A program made the translations under genes and the position numbers. 64,000 bases of DNA from Thiogranum sp963752745. GTDB taxonomy: Bacteria > Pseudomonadota > Gammaproteobacteria > DSM-19610. Shown piece by piece: positions 26,999 through 36,199 of this stretch (within the stretch, counting starts at the first letter, position 1; the number at the start of each line of letters is the position of its first letter). The stretch spans positions 73,384 through 137,383 of the forward strand of contig CAVWAK010000023.1 of the NCBI GenBank assembly GCA_963752745.1, read 5' to 3'. The notes under the pieces are model-generated. The model searched no databases and was not told the origin of the DNA. It saw only the letters and a program-made list of their open reading frames with translations.

Positions 26999-27495
26999 GA
27001 CACATCCCTGACTTCGAGGCTGAGCGGTTCCGGCCCGCTCAGCTTGACATGTTCATTCTCGGCCAGCTTGATTTTAACGCCTGTGACTTGTGCCTCGACT
27101 GGTAGTTCGCGTCCTCCCCTCTCTACCAGTACCGCGAGCGAGATTGAAGCCGGGCGGCCATAGTCAAACAGCTCGTTCATGGCGGCACGGATGGTACGCC
27201 CGGTATGCAGAACGTCATCAACGAGGATGATATGGCGGCCTTCCAGGCTGAATGGCAGCTGCGAGGGTTTGACCTGTGGATTCATGCCGATGCGTGTGAA
27301 ATCGTCTCTGTAGAAGGAGATATCCAGCGCGCCAAGAGGTTCCTGAATACCCAGCAAATTATGCAATACTTCGGCGACCCAGACACCACCAGTGTGAATG
27401 CCGACCATGACTGTTTGCGCATCAATACTGATCTGTTGCTGTAATTCATCGGCCATGCGTTCGATAAGGGCCGGTATATTGTAGTTATTGCTCAT
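26995..27495 (-). CDS. pyrR: PyrR bifunctional regulator / uracil phosphoribosyltransferase
   Basis: A 166-residue phosphoribosyltransferase-fold protein with VMVGIHTGGVWVAE and the PRPP loop HIILVDDVLHTGRTIRAAM. PyrR in Gram-positives binds pyr mRNA; in gammaproteobacteria it sits ahead of pyrB and is thought to regulate or salvage. It overlaps both ruvX and pyrB by four bases, which places it in the middle of a continuous translationally coupled run. Confidence 0.95.
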   Translation of the reverse strand: MSNNYNIPALIERMADELQQQISIDAQTVMVGIHTGGVWVAEVLHNLLGIQEPLGALDISFYRDDFTRIGMNPQVKPSQLPFSLEGRHIILVDDVLHTGRTIRAAMNELFDYGRPASISLAVLVERGGRELPVEAQVTGVKIKLAENEHVKLSGPEPLSLEVRDVS

Positions 27496-27926
27496 GTGGG
27501 TTGGGCGTTGTGTTGTAACCAGTCCTGCAATATTACCTGCGCGGATAGCGGGTCAATGGCTGTTTTGCCTGTTTTGTCGTTGAGGCCGGACTCTACCACG
27601 TATGAGGTCAGTCGCTCCTCAGCACAATGGACCGGTAGCTTGTAGCGGCCTTCCAGCTGCCGGCTAAAGCGCTGCGCGGCGTGTGTCATGTCCTGTTCGG
27701 TACCGTCCATATGATACGGTATTCCGACCACCAGCGCGTCTGGTTTCCACTCTTCCAGCAAGCGAGTGATTGCTGACCAGTCGGGCTTGCCGTCGCGTGC
27801 CTGTACGGTTGTTAAAGCGGTCGCTGAGCAGGTCAGTTGCTGTCCCACGGCAACACCGATGCGCTTGCGGCCATAGTCGAAGCCCAGCAACGTTTGTGTG
27901 GGCTTTGGCATGATGTTGTCAGCCAT
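27492..27926 (-). CDS. ruvX: RuvX/YqgF family RNase H-fold protein (putative pre-16S rRNA nuclease)
   Basis: A 144-residue RNase H-like protein with LLGFDYGRKRIGVAVG (first catalytic Asp), DALVVGIPYHMDG, EERLTSYVVE (Glu) and a C-terminal DPLSAQVILQDWL (Asp). YqgF is implicated in maturing the 5' end of 16S rRNA; the RuvX name comes from a proposed Holliday-junction role. It overlaps algH by one base and pyrR by four. Confidence 0.95.
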   Translation of the reverse strand: MADNIMPKPTQTLLGFDYGRKRIGVAVGQQLTCSATALTTVQARDGKPDWSAITRLLEEWKPDALVVGIPYHMDGTEQDMTHAAQRFSRQLEGRYKLPVHCAEERLTSYVVESGLNDKTGKTAIDPLSAQVILQDWLQHNAQPT

Positions 27927-28489
27927 TACGCGTGACCGGTATCTCCAGACAGGCGGTCCAGGTCTACACCAAGCGAGGCAGCGGCTGCTCTCCAGCGCTC
28001 CTCGTCGGGAGTGTGGAACAGAATGTTGGGGTCTGCAGGACCGCTAAGCCAGGCATTGTCGGCCATTTCCTGCTCCAGTTGACCAGCGCCCCAGCCAGCG
28101 TAACCCAGCGTTATGAGGGAATGTTCCGGACCTTCGTTTTTCGCAATCGCATGGAGGATGTCCAGAGAAGATGTAATGCCAATACGGTCTGTCACCTGCA
28201 TAGTGGCCTCCCATTCGCCCAGCGGTTCATGCAGCACAAAACCGCGGTCCTGCTGTACCGGGCCGCCCAGATGCACCGGCATCTGCCTGGCTTCCAGTTC
28301 GGCGTGTTCGAGGTTTATATGATGCAGGATTTCGCCCAGTTGCATGTCCAGAGGGCGGTTGACTACCAGTCCGAGGGCGCCCTCGGCATTGTGTTCGCAA
28401 ATATAAGTTACCGAATGGAAAAAATTGGGGTCTTCCAGACCGGGCATGGCGATCAGGAATTGGTTGGTCAGGTGCTGAGAGTCTGCCAT
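27926..28489 (-). CDS. algH: AlgH/YqgE family protein (UPF0301)
   Basis: A 187-residue protein with the UPF0301 signature: TNQFLIAMPGLEDPNFFHSVTYICEHNAEGALGLVVNRPL and a later LGYAGWGAGQLEQEM. The Pseudomonas AlgH was linked to alginate regulation, but the biochemical role is not settled. I start at ATG 28489 (MADSQHLTNQ), which has AGGA ten bases upstream and matches family N-termini; the frame is open to 28528. It shares one base with ruvX. Confidence 0.94.
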   Translation of the reverse strand: MADSQHLTNQFLIAMPGLEDPNFFHSVTYICEHNAEGALGLVVNRPLDMQLGEILHHINLEHAELEARQMPVHLGGPVQQDRGFVLHEPLGEWEATMQVTDRIGITSSLDILHAIAKNEGPEHSLITLGYAGWGAGQLEQEMADNAWLSGPADPNILFHTPDEERWRAAAASLGVDLDRLSGDTGHA

Positions 28490-28553
28490 GGCAATAGTAT
28501 CCTGTAGCTCAATGCTTTTCACAAGCATTTGGACCGGATGTTTACGTCAGGAT

Positions 28554-29447
28554 TTAGTGGCTCTTCAGGCGATTGCCGCTGGTAAATATCCAGGTGCGGG
28601 TAATGTACAGAACGTCGGTCTCCTTCCTGATGTTCTCCGGGAAGGGCGCGAATGGTGCTGCCAGTTTGACAATACGCACAGCCGCATCGTCCAGAATTTT
28701 ATGGCCTGACGGTTTGCGAATGGTGATCTCGCGGACTGTGCCATCGGGATAAACTGCAACCTGGACAATCAGTTTGCCGGACAGGTGCTGTCGACGGGCG
28801 GCGTCAGGGTAGTTGAGTTCTCCTACCCGTTCCACTTTGGTGACCCAATCGCGCATGTAGCTGGCGTACTTGAATTCCTTGGTACGTGCGGAAATGAATT
28901 TGCTCTTGGGCGTCTTGGAATAGGCCTGCAGAGTCTGGTTGATCTGCTGGTTTAGCGTCAGCATTTCCATGCTGCGATTGATCAGCTCGGTAGCACTGTC
29001 TTGTGCTTCATCTTCCTGGGGCGGGTTTTCCTCAGGCTTGTCGACTTTTTGCTGGCTGGTGTCTCGAGTCAGTACCTGGGTGGTGTCGGGTTTTATCTCC
29101 TGGGCGGCTGCCGGTGGCGGTGCCTGTTCGACGACTTGTTGCTGTGGCTGGACCTTTTCTTCAGTATTCCCGGCCCCATCCTGGCTGGTTTCTGCGAGAT
29201 AGTCATAGTCTTCCGGTGGCTTTGTCTGGTTGGGGTTTACGACCGTGATGTCCAGAGTTGGTGCGTCCGATTCTGGTGGATCCTGGTCGAAAGCGTCAAA
29301 ACCTATGCCCAGGATGATCAGGGCATGAAGGGCGGTAGCGATAAACAGCGTTAGCGCCAACCGGTCGGCAGTGGGAGCCTCGAAGGGAACTTGTGTTGAT
29401 GCAGTCACAGTGGGTCTTGAAGTGTGTCGATGGCTGAAATTACGCAC
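28554..29447 (-). CDS. tonB3: TonB-family protein, TonB3-like
   Basis: A 297-residue energy-transducing protein: a cytoplasmic N-terminus, one transmembrane helix (about 30-50), a long Pro/Gln/Glu-rich periplasmic spacer (about 60-150) and a TonB C-terminal domain (about 205-297, VGELNYPDAARRQHLSGKLIVQVAVYPDG). It has the genomic place of P. aeruginosa tonB3, between algH and gshB next to pilG. That gene is required for twitching motility, so I infer a link to pilus function rather than iron uptake; no exbBD is nearby. Confidence 0.88.
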   Translation of the reverse strand: MRNFSHRHTSRPTVTASTQVPFEAPTADRLALTLFIATALHALIILGIGFDAFDQDPPESDAPTLDITVVNPNQTKPPEDYDYLAETSQDGAGNTEEKVQPQQQVVEQAPPPAAAQEIKPDTTQVLTRDTSQQKVDKPEENPPQEDEAQDSATELINRSMEMLTLNQQINQTLQAYSKTPKSKFISARTKEFKYASYMRDWVTKVERVGELNYPDAARRQHLSGKLIVQVAVYPDGTVREITIRKPSGHKILDDAAVRIVKLAAPFAPFPENIRKETDVLYITRTWIFTSGNRLKSH

Positions 29448-29479
29448 AGAGTATACCGGACTCAGACATGGTTGGGTGC

Positions 29480-30511
29480 TTACAGTTCAATCTCCTCAAT
29501 GCGCTGGGGCACTTCCTCGAAGTGAATGCGTCCGGATAGTGCGGGTGTGATGTAAGCGGTGCCCCGGGAATCAATCAGTAGCACCTCGTTGATGCCCATT
29601 TGTCGGGCAATAGCAGCCCATTCTTGTGGGCCCGCAATGAATAGCGCAGTTGCCGCGGCATCTGCGAGGGCTGCATCGTTACTTAAAACAGTTACAGATC
29701 GGGTCGATTTGGCCGGATAGCCGCTGCGGGGGTCCAGGATGTGATGGTAACGTTGACCATCTGCTTCGAAATAGCGTTGGTAGTCGCCCGAGGTAAATAC
29801 ACACTGAGGTCCTTCCAGATCGATGCTGGCTAGCACGCCAGTTCCCTCTGGAGAGCGGATGCCAATGCGCCAGGGCCGGTCGCCGTACCGGCCGCGCAGG
29901 CACAGGTCACCGCCGGTGTTGACGATAAGGTTGTGGATGCCGCGCTGTTCCAGCAACGCTACCGCTTTGCCGACCGAATACCCTTTGGCGAAACCGCCAA
30001 AATCCAGTTTGACGCGTGGATTGCGGCTGTGAATGCGCTGCTTGTCGATATCGATTTGCAGGCTACTGGGTTTGTTGTTCAGCCAGGCGGTAATGGCGGC
30101 AGGGTCAGGTGCTGTAGTTGCCGGTTCGTCCTGTTGAAAACCCCAGAGTCCCAACAGCTGGCCAATGGCCGGGTTGAACAGTCCGTTGCTGGATCTTTCA
30201 AACTGCTGGCCAAGGCGTATCAACCGCACAATTGATGTATCTGTCTCGATCGAGTGTCCGCGGGCAATTGCCTGGTTCAGGGTATCCAGCGCGCCACGCT
30301 GCCAGGCATGCCAATCGTTGTGCTGTTTCTGAAACAGGGCGTCGACGGCTTGTACGGCTTGCCGGGCCTCATCTGGCGGCACGCCGTAAAAAGAAATATC
30401 GATCAGTGTGCCGAAAGCGAACAGCTGCTCATTGTAGGATTCGTCGCGGGCAGGTTGGCAGCCCATGAACCACAGGCAGCCCAGCAGTACCGGCAAGACC
30501 CGGAGGTACAT
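29480..30511 (-). CDS. apbE: FAD:protein FMN transferase (ApbE), lipoprotein
   Basis: A 343-residue ApbE that attaches FMN through a phosphoester to Thr/Ser of targets such as NqrB/NqrC and RnfD/RnfG. It has a lipoprotein-type signal (LLGCLWFMGC), FGTLIDISFYG, LDFGGFAKGYSVG, NTGGDLCLRG, and the C-terminal HHILDPRSGYPA motif with DAAATALF. It is exported and probably tethered to the inner membrane. Start and gshB stop overlap as TAATG, so translation is coupled. No flavinylation target is in the window, and it is an insertion relative to the gshB-tonB3 neighbourhood of Pseudomonas. Confidence 0.92.
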   Translation of the reverse strand: MYLRVLPVLLGCLWFMGCQPARDESYNEQLFAFGTLIDISFYGVPPDEARQAVQAVDALFQKQHNDWHAWQRGALDTLNQAIARGHSIETDTSIVRLIRLGQQFERSSNGLFNPAIGQLLGLWGFQQDEPATTAPDPAAITAWLNNKPSSLQIDIDKQRIHSRNPRVKLDFGGFAKGYSVGKAVALLEQRGIHNLIVNTGGDLCLRGRYGDRPWRIGIRSPEGTGVLASIDLEGPQCVFTSGDYQRYFEADGQRYHHILDPRSGYPAKSTRSVTVLSNDAALADAAATALFIAGPQEWAAIARQMGINEVLLIDSRGTAYITPALSGRIHFEEVPQRIEEIEL

Positions 30512-31467
30512 TAGCGGCGTGACGTGAGTTTGGCCTGGATACTGTCCATCAGTTGGCCGGCGATATCCAGGTCGTAGAGGTGATCAAGTTCGCGGATGCA
30601 GGTCGGACTGGTGACATTGATTTCGGTGAGGTAGTCGCCAATAACGTCCAGCCCAACAAACAACAGCCCCCGGGCTCGCAGTTCCGGGCCCACCTGGCTG
30701 CATATCCAGCGATCACGTTCACTGAGTTCTATACCTTCGCCACGGCCACCGGCCGCGAGGTTGCCGCGTGTCTCTCCCTTGGCCGGTATGCGAGCCAGTG
30801 CGTAGGGCACGGGTTCGCCGTCGATCATTAATATGCGCTTGTCACCGGCGCTGATCTCGGGAATAAATTGCTGTGCCATGGCGGTACGTTGGCCAAGTGC
30901 TGTGAGTGTTTCCAGGATTACACTGATATTGGGGTCATCTGCCTGAATACGGAAGACAGAGGCGCCGCCCATACCATCCAGTGGTTTAAGGATGATATCG
31001 CTATATTCGTCCAGAAAGCTGCGCAGGCGTGCCGGATCGCGGCTCACCAGGTTTGGTGCGCAGCAGTCCGGAAACTGTGTGGCGAACAGTTTCTCATTAC
31101 AGTTGCGCAAGGCTGACGGGCGGTTAACCACCAGGGCTCCGGCGTGCTCCGCCTGTTCCAGCAGGTGGGTAGTGTAGATGAACTCCATGTCCAGTGGTGG
31201 ATCCTTGCGCATCAGGATGACATCCAGCTCGCCAAGCCGCATTTCCTGAGGCTCGCCCAGCTTGAACCAGTCGCCGTCCTGATCCCTGACCTCCACCCTG
31301 CGTGTCATGGCAAATGCTTCGCCGTCCCGTAGAAACAGGTCCTGCTGCTCCATATATAACAGTGTCCAGCCGCGGGCCTGCGCCGCCAGGAGCATCGCAA
31401 AGCTGCTGTCCTTGTGGATTTTGATTGACCCGATAGGGTCCATGACGATAGCCAGTTGTATGCTCAT
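30511..31467 (-). CDS. gshB: Glutathione synthetase
   Basis: An ATP-grasp enzyme that joins glycine to gamma-glutamylcysteine. 318 residues, with the N-terminal IVMDPIGSIKIHKDSSFAML, MRKDPPLDMEFIY, ILKPLDGMGGASVFR (ATP-grasp loop), GDKRILMIDGEPVPYALARIP, and the C-terminal GLDVIGDYLTEINVTSPT. It heads a minus-strand operon (gshB-apbE-tonB3) and is divergent from pilG, as in Pseudomonas. Confidence 0.97.
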   Translation of the reverse strand: MSIQLAIVMDPIGSIKIHKDSSFAMLLAAQARGWTLLYMEQQDLFLRDGEAFAMTRRVEVRDQDGDWFKLGEPQEMRLGELDVILMRKDPPLDMEFIYTTHLLEQAEHAGALVVNRPSALRNCNEKLFATQFPDCCAPNLVSRDPARLRSFLDEYSDIILKPLDGMGGASVFRIQADDPNISVILETLTALGQRTAMAQQFIPEISAGDKRILMIDGEPVPYALARIPAKGETRGNLAAGGRGEGIELSERDRWICSQVGPELRARGLLFVGLDVIGDYLTEINVTSPTCIRELDHLYDLDIAGQLMDSIQAKLTSRR

Positions 31468-31777
31468 CAGGTGCCTGCACGCTGCTGATTAATTTCTGGG
31501 TTTGTGAACAAATTCATAGATGTAAAGTTTACTTGCTAGCGGACGATAGAAGCTTGTAGCCGCCATTGTAACGTAAAAATGCCGGCAAATCGGGTGCTTG
31601 GGAAGATAGGCGGGTCACCGGCAAAAGCAGGTGAAACGCTCCGAAGTGCAAAACAGGATATTAATTGGGTCAGGTAAGAGCCATATGCAAACCATTGTAG
31701 ATCCAGAAGAAATGGAAAAAATGGAATTGACATCCGATGATGCCGAGGGTGCTGACGCTTCCACGGAGGAAGTGGCT

Positions 31778-32149
31778 ATGGATAGCCTCAAGGTGATGGT
31801 TATCGATGACTCCAAAACTATTCGTCGTACCGCGGAAACCTTGTTGAAGAAAGAAGGTTGCACTGTGGTCACGGCGACCGATGGTTTCGAGGCGCTGGCC
31901 AAAATTGCGGATGAGAAACCAGACATCATTTTTGTCGACATCATGATGCCACGTCTGGACGGTTATCAGACCTGTGCGCTGATCAAGAACAACCAGGTCT
32001 TCAAAGAGACGCCGGTCATTATGTTGTCCAGTAAAGACGGATTGTTCGATCGTGCGCGAGGGCGCATTGTCGGTTCAGATAAATATCTGACAAAACCGTT
32101 TACCAAAGACGAACTACTGGGGGCGATTCGCGAGCACGTACAACGCTAG
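31778..32149 (+). CDS. pilG: Twitching-motility response regulator PilG
   Basis: A single CheY-like receiver that passes Chp-system signals to the pilus motors and to cAMP production. Key elements are VMVIDDSKTIRRTAETLL (acid pocket), FVDIMMPRLDGYQ (phospho-acceptor Asp), MLSSKDG and YLTKPF (Lys). I start at ATG 31778, which has GGAGG eight bases upstream and gives 123 residues starting MDSLKVMV, close to PilG of P. aeruginosa. The frame is open upstream; ATG 31685 or 31631 would add an acidic 31- or 49-residue leader. First gene of pilGHIJK-chpABC. Confidence 0.94.
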   Translation: MDSLKVMVIDDSKTIRRTAETLLKKEGCTVVTATDGFEALAKIADEKPDIIFVDIMMPRLDGYQTCALIKNNQVFKETPVIMLSSKDGLFDRARGRIVGSDKYLTKPFTKDELLGAIREHVQR

Positions 32150-32224
32150 CGTTCGCGCCCTGGGGCACCGCAAATGAACGCGGTTTCCAGAGGGAGCAGT
32201 AACTAACCACGGGGTAATACCAAA

Positions 32225-32593
32225 ATGGCACAGATTCTTATCGTAGATGATTCACCAACCGAAGCGCATGTGCTTAAGGGCATGCTGGAAAAAAACGGAT
32301 TTGAGGTCGAGACGGCCGAAAATGGTACCGAAGGTATCGAGCGAGCCAAGGAACTCAAGCCGGACCTCATTTTGATGGATGTGGTCATGCCAGGACTTAA
32401 CGGTTTTCAGGCAACCCGGCAGCTGACCAAGGATCCAGAGACCAAACATATCCCGGTCATAATAGTCACCACCAAGGACCAGGAAACTGACCGTGTCTGG
32501 GGTATGCGACAGGGTGCGCGGGATTTTCTGACCAAGCCGGTAGCCGAAAAAACCCTGATGGACAAGATAAACGCTGCAATGGAAGTTGCATAA
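32225..32593 (+). CDS. pilH: Twitching-motility response regulator PilH
   Basis: A 122-residue stand-alone receiver domain: ILIVDDSPTEAHVLKGML, LILMDVVMPGLNGFQATR (phospho-acceptor Asp) and DFLTKPVAEKTL. In P. aeruginosa PilH opposes or drains phosphate from the PilG branch. It lies 75 bases after pilG and 30 before pilI. Confidence 0.96.
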   Translation: MAQILIVDDSPTEAHVLKGMLEKNGFEVETAENGTEGIERAKELKPDLILMDVVMPGLNGFQATRQLTKDPETKHIPVIIVTTKDQETDRVWGMRQGARDFLTKPVAEKTLMDKINAAMEVA

Positions 32594-32623
32594 GGGATTT
32601 ACAGGACATAAAGGACAATTGTC

Positions 32624-33169
32624 ATGCCTGAGAACGCAGGTCAATCGCCATTAGAGCTGTTAGCGCGGCTTGAGCATCTCTGTCTGGATCATGCTCATGG
32701 TTTGCCGCAGCAACAACAGACTGACGAAGAGTGGGTCGGAATTGGTTTCCGGTTAGGCGGGCTCAACCTGGTTGCGCCGCTTGGTGAGGTTTCTGAAATT
32801 CTAACACCGCCCAGCCTTTCGAAAGTGCCAAGAACCAAGTCGTGGGTTTGTGGTATTGCAAACGTACGCGGCAACCTTATGCCGATAATGGATCTTCAGG
32901 GCTACCTGCATGATCGACCTGCTTCGCTGAATCGCCGTAGCCGGATCCTGGTAGTCAATCACAACGGTGTGTATTCGGGCCTGGTGGTTGATGCTGTCAT
33001 GGGTCTCAGACATTTCCGTGAAGACCAGCGTTGCGAAGACCTGCCGGGTGAAGATGCCGGTATCCATACATATATGACACATGCTTTTAAAAGCGATGAA
33101 GAACACTGGGGCGTATTCAGCATGCACGAGCTTGCTGACACGCCACAATTTCTGAAGGCGGCTGTTTAG
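32624..33169 (+). CDS. pilI: CheW-like adaptor PilI
   Basis: A 181-residue CheW-domain protein that couples the chemoreceptor PilJ to the kinase ChpA. The fold is marked by GIGFRLGGLNLVAPLGEVSEIL, VCGIANVRGNLMPIMDLQGYL and VVDAVMGLRHF. It has a 35-residue N-terminal extension (LLARLEHLCLDHAHGLP) as usual in PilI. It is placed between pilH and pilJ. Confidence 0.95.
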   Translation: MPENAGQSPLELLARLEHLCLDHAHGLPQQQQTDEEWVGIGFRLGGLNLVAPLGEVSEILTPPSLSKVPRTKSWVCGIANVRGNLMPIMDLQGYLHDRPASLNRRSRILVVNHNGVYSGLVVDAVMGLRHFREDQRCEDLPGEDAGIHTYMTHAFKSDEEHWGVFSMHELADTPQFLKAAV

Positions 33170-33246
33170 GCCGTTGTTTGGTTGAAGTTGAAATTAAGTT
33201 GGTTATCCCTGGAAAGAACATAGCTGATTAGGTCAGGAGACAAGAA

Positions 33247-35268
33247 ATGAGTACAGCGAATCAGGCTCACGGCAAGGTGGGTTCACATAAACGGACAATG
33301 TACCTGATTGCAGCCTTGCTGCTTTCATTGGGCACCATGGTAGGTGTGTTCTGGTACGTTGGTATCGAAGCAGACTACGATAAAGAGTATATCGGCTATA
33401 CCAGCGAGCAGCAGGTCTTGTCGCAGCAGATAGCGAAATATGCCCTGGAAGCCTCGTCCGGTGTTGAGGCGGCATTTGACCAGCTGACGCACTACCGTGA
33501 TCGTTTCGACGAAACCATTTCCCATGAGCGTAACGGTAACGTTTCTACCAACCTTCCGCCAAGTCGGAAGGCAGTAGAAAAAGATCTCGTGAAGCTTGAG
33601 GAGAACTGGGGGACCTTCCGTGAAAGCGTGGATTTCGTCCTGTCCTCAAGGGAAACGGTGGCGGTCGTGGTAGCGGAAATCGGTGATGTTATTAACGGCC
33701 TGATTCCAAAACTGCAGGCGTACGACGAAGAGGTCGTCGAAATCCTTATGGAGCGCAAGGTCAGCCGGGAATCTATTAATCTGGCGACCCGCCAGTTGAT
33801 GCTCAGTCAGCGTATCGTAAACAATGTTAATCTGGCGCTGAGTGGCGAGAATGTCGAAATGGCCATCGAGCGATTCTCCGAGGACGTTGAGGCATACGGT
33901 ACGGTGCTGGATGGCATGGTTCGAGGCAACGATGTTATCGGCATGATTAAAAGCGAAGACGTGCAGGCCAAGTTGTTCGAAACCTCGATGCTGTTCAAAA
34001 CCGTGGCGGACAACGTGGAAGAACTGCTTGATATGTCGGACGACCTGCTCGAGGTGCAGTTGGCGGCAAGTAGTATAGCTGTGCAGTCTGATGACCTGTT
34101 TGCCACAGCACTTCGCTTGCAGAACAGTTACTCGCTGGCTGCTGACCTTCGTCCGGTTCAGCCCGAGATGGCATATATGTTCGGTGGTATCGGTCTTCTG
34201 ATCCTGTTCCTGCTGGGTATGCAGGTGTACCGCGATCAGGAAAATCGTCGCAAGCATGCAGAGCTGGAGAACAGGAATAACCAGGAGGCAATCCTGCGTT
34301 TGCTCGATGAAATGGGCAATCTTGCAGACGGTGACTTGACCACGTATGCGACAGTTACCGAGGATTTCACCGGTGCTATTGCGGACTCGGTTAACTACAC
34401 AATCGACGCCCTGCGCGATATGGTAACAACCATCAACGCCACCTCTGGCCAGGTATCGTCTGCTGCTCATCAAACGCAGGATACAGCTCAGCATCTTACT
34501 GAAGCCAGTTCCCACCAGGCCGAAGAAATCACATCAGCGACAACCGCTATTAACGAGATGGCAGTGTCTATCGATGAAGTCTCCAGGAACTCTGATGAGA
34601 CGACTACCAAGGCGCTGCGCTCTGTGGAATACGCGAAGACCGGTGGTGATACGGTGCGCAGAAATATCGAAGGTATGGATCGCATTCGTGAGACGATTCA
34701 GGAAACGTCAAAACGTATCAAGCGCCTGGGTGAAAGCTCACAGGAAATTGGCGATATCGTTGAGCTGATTAACGACATCGCGGAGCAGACCAATATCCTC
34801 GCCCTGAACGCCGCTATTCAGGCTGCCATGGCCGGAGAAGCCGGTCGCGGTTTCGCGGTGGTTGCTGACGAAGTCCAGCGTCTTGCTGAACGTTCATCTA
34901 ACGCTACCAAGCAGATTGAGGCGCTGGTTAAGACAATCCAGACCGATACCAATGAGGCTGTTATCTCCATGGAGCAAAGTACCGCGGGTGTGGTAAATGG
35001 TGCGCGCCTGGCTGAGGAATCCGGTTCAGCGCTGGAGGAAATCATGAATGTGTCCGAGGATCTTTCCGGACTGATTCAGAATATTTCTTCTTCAGCTCGT
35101 CAGCAGTCCAAGGCGGCAGCCAACATTTCGGAGACCATGCACGTCATCCAGGAGATCACTACCCAGACATCTGCAGGTACTAACGAAACCTCGGCCTCTA
35201 TCGGTAATCTGGCTGGCCTCGCCGAAGAAATGGGTAAATCGGTAGACGGCTTCAAGTTGCCGGAGTAA
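33247..35268 (+). CDS. pilJ: Methyl-accepting chemotaxis-type receptor PilJ
   Basis: The transmembrane sensor of the Chp system. 673 residues: helix near 18-38, a long helical periplasmic domain (about 40-310, with two PilJ-type four-helix modules), a second helix near 312-330, a HAMP region, and the cytoplasmic signalling hairpin. The hairpin tip reads EQTNILALNAAIQAAM followed by GEAGRGFAVVADEVQRLAERS, the canonical kinase-contact sequence. GGAG lies ahead of the ATG. Pilin contact is the proposed stimulus in P. aeruginosa. Confidence 0.96.
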   Translation: MSTANQAHGKVGSHKRTMYLIAALLLSLGTMVGVFWYVGIEADYDKEYIGYTSEQQVLSQQIAKYALEASSGVEAAFDQLTHYRDRFDETISHERNGNVSTNLPPSRKAVEKDLVKLEENWGTFRESVDFVLSSRETVAVVVAEIGDVINGLIPKLQAYDEEVVEILMERKVSRESINLATRQLMLSQRIVNNVNLALSGENVEMAIERFSEDVEAYGTVLDGMVRGNDVIGMIKSEDVQAKLFETSMLFKTVADNVEELLDMSDDLLEVQLAASSIAVQSDDLFATALRLQNSYSLAADLRPVQPEMAYMFGGIGLLILFLLGMQVYRDQENRRKHAELENRNNQEAILRLLDEMGNLADGDLTTYATVTEDFTGAIADSVNYTIDALRDMVTTINATSGQVSSAAHQTQDTAQHLTEASSHQAEEITSATTAINEMAVSIDEVSRNSDETTTKALRSVEYAKTGGDTVRRNIEGMDRIRETIQETSKRIKRLGESSQEIGDIVELINDIAEQTNILALNAAIQAAMAGEAGRGFAVVADEVQRLAERSSNATKQIEALVKTIQTDTNEAVISMEQSTAGVVNGARLAEESGSALEEIMNVSEDLSGLIQNISSSARQQSKAAANISETMHVIQEITTQTSAGTNETSASIGNLAGLAEEMGKSVDGFKLPE

Positions 35269-35283
35269 CCAGGACGCCGAACA

Positions 35284-36168
35284 ATGGCAAGCTCCGCGAG
35301 TAATTCTCATGCGCCAGAGCAGGCCCCGGTTATACCCGGACCTGCTCTGGATATCGATGACCGGCAGTTCGTCGAGTGGACGACGCTGCTGGAGCATCGT
35401 ATGGGTTTGTTCATTGCTCCCGAAAGACGTTCGTTTCTTGCAAGCGGGATAAAAGCGCGTATGCGCGAAACCGGTTGCGACGATTCTCGCCAGTACTATC
35501 ACCGTTTAATGAGTGGTGGGGTACAGGCAGAGGAATGGTCTTTGCTGGTGGATCAGCTTACTGTGCACGAAACCTGTTTCTTTCGGCACGAATCATCCAT
35601 GCGGCTGGTAAGGGATGTGTTAATCCCTGCCGTTCTGGAGCGCCGTGATCAGTTTCTTGCCTGGAGTGTTGGATGTGCGACCGGGGAAGAGGCATATAGC
35701 CTGGCGATGATTATTGACGATTGTATTCATCGCCTTGGTGGGCGGCGCCAGTATGGTGTTAACGGGACCGATATTAGCCTGCCCTCGTTACAGCGTGCGC
35801 GCGAAGGCGTTTATTTAATGCGTCGCCTGAACGATATATCGGATGACTTTCAGCAGAAATACTGTACGCGGGTTTCGGAAAAACGGTTTCAGATTAATGC
35901 CGCCCTGCGGAAACGGGTTTGCTTTAGTCAGTTGAATCTCAGGGACCTGAGGTCAGCGCCGTTGGCAAAAGTGGATCTCGTATATTGCCAGAACCTGCTG
36001 ATCTACTTCGATCGTGAACGGCGACTGGAGATAGTTAACGAGTTGAGTGATTTTTTGCGACCGGGCGGAATGATGGTAATAGGTCCCGGAGAGCTGCTGG
36101 ATTGGCGGCATTCGAAAATGGAAAAAGTATGCTACGCAGATACGCTTGCCTATCAGCGTACAGACTAA
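35284..36168 (+). CDS. pilK: CheR-type receptor methyltransferase PilK
   Basis: A 294-residue SAM-dependent methyltransferase that methylates glutamates of PilJ. The N-terminal helical CheR domain is followed by the SAM-binding AWSVGCATGEEAYSLAM, NGTDISLPSLQRAREG and VYCQNLLIYF (family RNVLIYF), then a C-terminal LRPGGMMVIGPGE. It sits between pilJ and chpA. SAM supply from the nearby metK/ahcY genes is metabolic background, not a regulatory link. Confidence 0.95.
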   Translation: MASSASNSHAPEQAPVIPGPALDIDDRQFVEWTTLLEHRMGLFIAPERRSFLASGIKARMRETGCDDSRQYYHRLMSGGVQAEEWSLLVDQLTVHETCFFRHESSMRLVRDVLIPAVLERRDQFLAWSVGCATGEEAYSLAMIIDDCIHRLGGRRQYGVNGTDISLPSLQRAREGVYLMRRLNDISDDFQQKYCTRVSEKRFQINAALRKRVCFSQLNLRDLRSAPLAKVDLVYCQNLLIYFDRERRLEIVNELSDFLRPGGMMVIGPGELLDWRHSKMEKVCYADTLAYQRTD

Positions 36169-36199
36169 AAGCACCCGGTGCGGGATGAAAGGAATTACA

